Below are positions 60,292-64,000 of a stretch of DNA of 64,000 nucleotides, one piece after another. The DNA is from CAWIHA01 sp963835855 (lineage in GTDB: Bacteria; Acidobacteriota; Terriglobia; Bryobacterales; Bryobacteraceae), in NCBI GenBank assembly GCA_963835855.1, contig CAWIHA010000003.1, forward strand, positions 81,597 through 145,596, read 5' to 3'. Numbering within the stretch: the stretch's first letter is position 1; each line of letters opens with the position of its first letter. The notes under the pieces are model-generated. The model saw nothing but the letters and a program-made list of their open reading frames with translations, searched no databases and was not told where the DNA came from. The position numbers and the translations under genes are program-made.

Positions 60292-61544
60292 TGGAAGAGT
60301 CATCCGCTGTGTGCGAAGCCGCGCAGAGCGTCTGTGGTATGAGCTCGGAAGAGCATCCGATGGAAAGACCCCGGCACATACTGTACCTGATTGATAACCT
60401 GTGGGGCCCTGGGGGCGCCGAAGGGGTACTGCTGCGGACCGTGCGGCTGCTGCCGCAAGAACGCTACCGCTGTTCGATCGGTACGTTCCGGCTGCGGCCG
60501 GAGGCGCCCATGCTCAACAACCTTCCCTGCCCCGTGCACGAGTTCCCAGTCGAGCACACCCTTAGCGTGGCGGCGCTCCGTGCGGCGATAAAACTTCGGG
60601 AATTCATCCGCTCCGAGAAGGTGGATATCGTTCATACTTTCTTTGAAACCGCCGACCTGTTGGGAGGGCTGGTCGCAAGACTAAGCGGCTGCCCGGTGCT
60701 GGTTTCGAGCCGGCGCGACATGGGTATCCTGCGAGCGGCAAAGCACCGCTTTGCCTACCGCCTGCTGCATCCCCTTTTCGACCAAGTACAGGCCGTTTCG
60801 GGCGCGGTGCGCGATCACGCGATTCGAACCGAAGGGCTCGATCCCAAGAAGGTCGTCACGATTCCCAACGGAATTGAGATCGAAAGAATCACCTCCGCAA
60901 ACGGGCACATGGCGCTGCGAAAATCGCTCGAAATCGGCGACGCCTGGCCGCTCATCATTACCGTGGGTCATATCCGGCGCGTAAAAGGGATCGACGTGCT
61001 CATTCACGCGGCGGCAGAGGTGTGCGGGGAGTTTCCGAAAGCCACCTTCCTGATCGTAGGTGGCGTCAATGAGCCCAACTACGAACGTGAGCTGCAGGAA
61101 CTGGTGAAACAACTGGGTCTCGAGCGTAATGTGAGATTCCTGGGCGCGTCGGACAAGGTTTGGCCGCTTTTGAAGGCGTGCGACATTTTCTGCCTCCCTT
61201 CCCGCAGTGAGGGGATGTCCAACGCGCTGCTGGAAGCGATGGCATGTGGCCTGCCGTGCGTCGCTACCGCCGTGGGTGGAACACCGGAAGTGCTCGAAGA
61301 CGGTGAGACCGGTTACCTCGTTCCGGTTGAGAACCCTAACGCAGCCGCTGAGAAGATCATGCGGCTGCTCAGGAGCCCTGACGAGGCGCACAAGATGGGC
61401 CAGGCCGCTCGCCGGGTGGTGGAGGAACGCTTCTCGGTCGAACGGATGGTCAATGAAATGGTTAGCAGGTATGACGGGCTGAGCGTCCCCGGCAGGAGAC
61501 CATTCCGCCGCGTCCTTTCCGCCCTCCTCCGGAGAACATCGTAG
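60291..61544 (+). CDS. Glycosyltransferase family 4 (GT-B) protein 2
   Basis: GT4 enzyme, 417 aa: YLIDNLWGPGGAEGVLLRTVRLL, FETADLLGGLVARLSG, TIPNGIEIERI, TVGHIRRVKGIDVLIHAA and the E-x7-E region SEGMSNALLEAMACGLPCVATAVGG. ATG at 60291 overlaps the YdcF stop. The last ~60 bp of this gene recur, diverged, at 62809-62872, between the two acyltransferase copies, as part of a 1328-bp tandem duplication. Confidence 0.87.
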   Translation: MEESSAVCEAAQSVCGMSSEEHPMERPRHILYLIDNLWGPGGAEGVLLRTVRLLPQERYRCSIGTFRLRPEAPMLNNLPCPVHEFPVEHTLSVAALRAAIKLREFIRSEKVDIVHTFFETADLLGGLVARLSGCPVLVSSRRDMGILRAAKHRFAYRLLHPLFDQVQAVSGAVRDHAIRTEGLDPKKVVTIPNGIEIERITSANGHMALRKSLEIGDAWPLIITVGHIRRVKGIDVLIHAAAEVCGEFPKATFLIVGGVNEPNYERELQELVKQLGLERNVRFLGASDKVWPLLKACDIFCLPSRSEGMSNALLEAMACGLPCVATAVGGTPEVLEDGETGYLVPVENPNAAAEKIMRLLRSPDEAHKMGQAARRVVEERFSVERMVNEMVSRYDGLSVPGRRPFRRVLSALLRRTS

Positions 61545-61564
61545 CTAGCTTCGACATAACCGCA

Positions 61565-62752
61565 ATGATCTCGACACAAAGGGAGCCTGAGGCAGCTCGT
61601 ATCCCGGGGTTCCCGGACGAATCCAAAGCGATTCACGGAGCATGGATCGCAACCACTGAGGAGTTCCGGCAACTCAGTGGCGAGTGGCTGGATCTGTTCC
61701 GGTGCGCGGGGCTGGAAAACGTTTTCCTCAGCTTCGAATGGATGTTCACGTGGTGGAAACATTGGGGAAAGAACCGGCAACTGGCCATCATCACCGTGCG
61801 TGATGCACAAAACCGGCTAGTTGCCCTGGCGCCGTTCTGCATTGGGCGCTCCTTTCCGGCTGGCCTCGGCGCACGCCGCCTCTCGTTCCTCGCGGACACG
61901 CACGTCGGCTCGGATTACCTGAACATCCTGACGCAGCCCGGATGGGAGCAGGCTGCGGTTGAAGAGATTGGGCGCATGTTGTTCCGCCATCGCCGCGAAT
62001 GGGATTACATCGAGCTGCGCGACGCCGAGGATGCGCCGCTGCTCACGGCCTTGTGCGCGCATCTAGAAGACCGGGGCATGGCCTTGGATAAGGCGGCTGC
62101 GTCCGTCTGCCATCACACCCCGCTTCCGGCCTCGTTTGAGGAATATCTGGCGGGTATAAGCAGTAAACTGCGGTCCAATTTCCGGTACGACTGGCGAGCG
62201 ATTCAGCGCGAGGGGCAAGTGGAATTCATCGCCCTGTCGAACGCCGCCGGCCTGGAGCGGTATTTTCCGGATCTTCTCCGGCTCCACAGTATGCGTTTCG
62301 AGCAGCGCAAGGAAGAAAGTGCGTTCCTGAAACCCGGTGTGCCGGCGTTTCACATGGATGCGCTCGAAGCACTCGCGGCCCGCGGATGGGCGAGGCTCTT
62401 CTTGTTGCGGGTTAATGGCGAAACCGCCTCCGCACTCTATGGGTTTTCAATTGGCAAGACGTTTCAGTTCTATCAATGCGGCATGCACACTGGCTGGCTT
62501 CGCCGGGGCGTCGGACAGCTTATGATCGGCACCACGATCCAGGAGGCCATTCGTACGGGGCACAGGGATTTCGATTTCCTGCGCGGGGACGAGCCTTACA
62601 AGGCCAGGTGGGCCGGGCAGTCGCGCCGGACCGTCCGGGCACTACTATTCGATAGAAGGCCGGCGAGCCTGGCGGCATGGGCCATGTTCCGGGCGGCTTC
62701 GGCGGTGCGGCGATGGTCGCTTCAGGCCAGCAACAACGGTCGTGGGGATTGA
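61565..62752 (+). CDS. FemAB/GNAT-like acyltransferase, copy 1
   Basis: Protein of 395 aa with the double-GNAT fold of PF13480-type (BioF2/CelD-like) proteins common in polysaccharide loci. Landmarks are VFLSFEWMFTWWKHWG, LAIITVRDAQNRLVALAPF, LPASFEEYLAGISSKLRSNFRYDWRAIQREG, FLLRVNGETASALYGFSIGKTFQFYQCG and DFDFLRGDEPYKARWAGQSR. It likely transfers an acyl or aminoacyl group to the glycan or a precursor; the substrate is unknown. The next gene is a near-identical tandem copy at offset 1328 bp. Confidence 0.85.
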   Translation: MISTQREPEAARIPGFPDESKAIHGAWIATTEEFRQLSGEWLDLFRCAGLENVFLSFEWMFTWWKHWGKNRQLAIITVRDAQNRLVALAPFCIGRSFPAGLGARRLSFLADTHVGSDYLNILTQPGWEQAAVEEIGRMLFRHRREWDYIELRDAEDAPLLTALCAHLEDRGMALDKAAASVCHHTPLPASFEEYLAGISSKLRSNFRYDWRAIQREGQVEFIALSNAAGLERYFPDLLRLHSMRFEQRKEESAFLKPGVPAFHMDALEALAARGWARLFLLRVNGETASALYGFSIGKTFQFYQCGMHTGWLRRGVGQLMIGTTIQEAIRTGHRDFDFLRGDEPYKARWAGQSRRTVRALLFDRRPASLAAWAMFRAASAVRRWSLQASNNGRGD

Positions 62753-62808
62753 TGCTCGCGCTGCTGAATTCCGCTCGAAGCTTGCGCTTCGGTGATGGAT
62801 ATGCTGTT

Positions 62809-62872
62809 GAGCGTCCCCGACAGAGGGCCGTTCCGCCGCGTCTTTTCCGCCCTCTGCTGGCGAGCGTTGTAG
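62809..62872 (+). pseudogene. Duplicated 3' fragment of the GT4 gene
   Basis: This stretch matches 61481-61544, the last codons and stop of the GT4 gene, at roughly 80% identity and the same 1328-bp offset as the acyltransferase copies. It includes the equivalents of GAGCGTCCCC and the TTCCGCCGCGTC segment. It marks the left side of the tandem duplication. Confidence 0.75.
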
Positions 62873-62883
62873 CTGGCTTCGAC

Positions 62884-64000
62884 ATGACCGCGCTGATATC
62901 AACACAGATGAAGCCCGCAGTGCCCCCTATTTCCGAATTCCCGGACGAATCCAAAGCGATTCACGGAGCATGGATCGCAACCACTGAGGAGTTCCGGCAA
63001 CTCAGTGGCGAGTGGCTGGATCTGTTCCGGTGCGCGGGGCTGGAAAACGTTTTCCTCAGCTTCGAATGGATGTTCACGTGGTGGAAACATTGGGGAAAGA
63101 ACCGGCAACTGGCCATCATCACTGTGCGTGACGCACAAAACCGGCTAGTTGCCCTGGCGCCGTTCTGCATTGGGCGCTCCTTTCCGGCTGGCCTCGGCGC
63201 ACGCCGCCTCTCGTTCCTCGCGGACACGCACGTCGGCTCGGATTACCTGAACATCCTGACGCAGCCCGGATGGGAGCAGGCTGCGGTTGAAGAGATTGGG
63301 CGCATGTTGTTCCGCCATCGCCGCGAATGGGATTACATCGAGCTGCGCGACGCCGAGGATGCGCCGCTGCTCACGGCCTTGTGCGCGCATCTAGAAGACC
63401 GGGGCATGGCCTTGGATAAGGCGGCTGCGTCCGTCTGCCATCACACCCCGCTTCCGGCCTCGTTTGAGGAATATCTGGCGGGTGTGAGCGCCGATCTGCG
63501 GTCCAGTTTCCGGCGCCGCTGGCGAGCGATTCAGCGCGAGGGGCAAGTGGAATTCATCGCCCTGTCGAACGCCGCCGGCCTGGAGCGGTATTTTCCGGAT
63601 CTTCTCCGGCTCCACAGTATGCGTTTCGAGCAGCGCAAGGAAGAAAGTGCGTTCCTGAAACCCGGTGTGCCGGCGTTTCACATGGATGCGCTCGAAGCAC
63701 TTGCCGCCCGCGGGTGGGCCAGGCTCTTCTTGCTGCGGGTTAATGGCGAAACCGCCTCCGCACTCTATGGGTTTTCAATTGGCAAGACGTTTCAGTCTTA
63801 TCAATGCGGCATGCACACTGGCTGGCTTCGCCGGGGCGTCGGACAGCTTATGATCGGCACTACGATCCAGGAGGCCATTCGTACGGGGCACAGGGATTTC
63901 GATTTCCTGCGCGGGGATGAATCTTACAAGACCGACTGGGCCAAGCAGTCGCGCCGAACCATCCTGCTACGGCTATTCGATAGAAGGCCGGCGAGCCTGG
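62884..64000 (+). CDS. FemAB/GNAT-like acyltransferase, copy 2 (runs off the window)
   Basis: Paralogue of the preceding gene, start ATG 62884 (MTALISTQMKPAV), open to the window edge with 372 codons seen. From 62938 onward it is almost identical at DNA level to copy 1 at offset 1328, apart from three clusters: the N-terminal ~20 codons; residues SADLRSSFRRRW in place of SSKLRSNFRYDW; and GDESYKTDWAKQSRRTILLRL in place of GDEPYKARWAGQSRRTVRALL. The differing patches are mostly amino-acid changing, which suggests altered substrate choice on a homogenised background. Confidence 0.85.
   Translation, partial: MTALISTQMKPAVPPISEFPDESKAIHGAWIATTEEFRQLSGEWLDLFRCAGLENVFLSFEWMFTWWKHWGKNRQLAIITVRDAQNRLVALAPFCIGRSFPAGLGARRLSFLADTHVGSDYLNILTQPGWEQAAVEEIGRMLFRHRREWDYIELRDAEDAPLLTALCAHLEDRGMALDKAAASVCHHTPLPASFEEYLAGVSADLRSSFRRRWRAIQREGQVEFIALSNAAGLERYFPDLLRLHSMRFEQRKEESAFLKPGVPAFHMDALEALAARGWARLFLLRVNGETASALYGFSIGKTFQSYQCGMHTGWLRRGVGQLMIGTTIQEAIRTGHRDFDFLRGDESYKTDWAKQSRRTILLRLFDRRPASL

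Overview
The window reads as chromosomal DNA of a GC-rich, Gram-negative, flagellated bacterium. The best fit is an Acidobacteriota member of the Solibacter/Bryobacter type. This is inferred from lipid A genes (lpxA, lpxD) beside hopanoid head-group genes (hpnJ, hpnI), an EgtB/EgtD pair, a DUF4139 protein, a PEP-CTERM-like protein, an S53 protease with BACON-like repeats, and a giant TPR/PEGA Ser/Thr kinase. No rRNA, CRISPR array, intact insertion sequence or prophage was seen. One tRNA-Arg(ACG) is present.

Layout. 0-13 kb is mostly housekeeping: lipA-lnt, a DUF4139 gene inserted beside a duplicated lnt tail, tatA, a YchF-type NTPase, a decayed serine-resolvase relic, the ergothioneine genes egtB-egtD, a DUF488 gene, a transpeptidase-type PBP, and rplU-rpmA-obgE. 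13-19.7 kb holds a tightly coupled hopanoid operon (hpnJ, two half-size 4-TM transporters, hpnI), the tRNA, and an ABC-2 exporter pair. 19.8-28.5 kb holds a frameshifted S53 protease, comF-HNH, infC, divergent lpxD and lpxA (lpxA frameshifted), a PEP-CTERM protein and a small zinc-ribbon membrane protein. 28.5-33 kb carries a membrane protein with a spermidine-synthase fold and an OPT transporter. 33.3-36.4 kb is a minus-strand flagellar block (flgM, a FlgN-like gene, flgK, flgL). 36.6-41.6 kb is one 1690-residue kinase.

41.7-64 kb is an extracellular polysaccharide locus, entirely on the plus strand. It opens with a Wzm/Wzt ABC exporter and an orphan Flp pilin. A long leader follows, with an exact 12-nt match to the enterobacterial ops element just upstream of a NusG/UpxY-type antiterminator gene. 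Then come a degenerate receiver protein, a GNVR chain-length protein, an ExeA-like ATPase and a BY-kinase. The rest encodes two deacetylases, four glycosyltransferases, a phosphoglycosyl transferase, an aminotransferase, a membrane-anchored epimerase fusion, a Wzx flippase, a YdcF protein and two tandem FemAB/GNAT-like acyltransferases. The last one runs off the window. No exosortase, Wzy polymerase or Wza exporter is visible. The working model is that the antiterminator keeps RNA polymerase processive over this roughly 20 kb transcription unit, whose products build, modify and export a surface polysaccharide.

Most candidate novelty lies in the ops/antiterminator leader, the membrane-anchored epimerase, the half-transporter pair in the hopanoid operon, and the mosaic tandem acyltransferases. 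Two single-base frameshifts (S53 protease, lpxA) may be sequencing errors.
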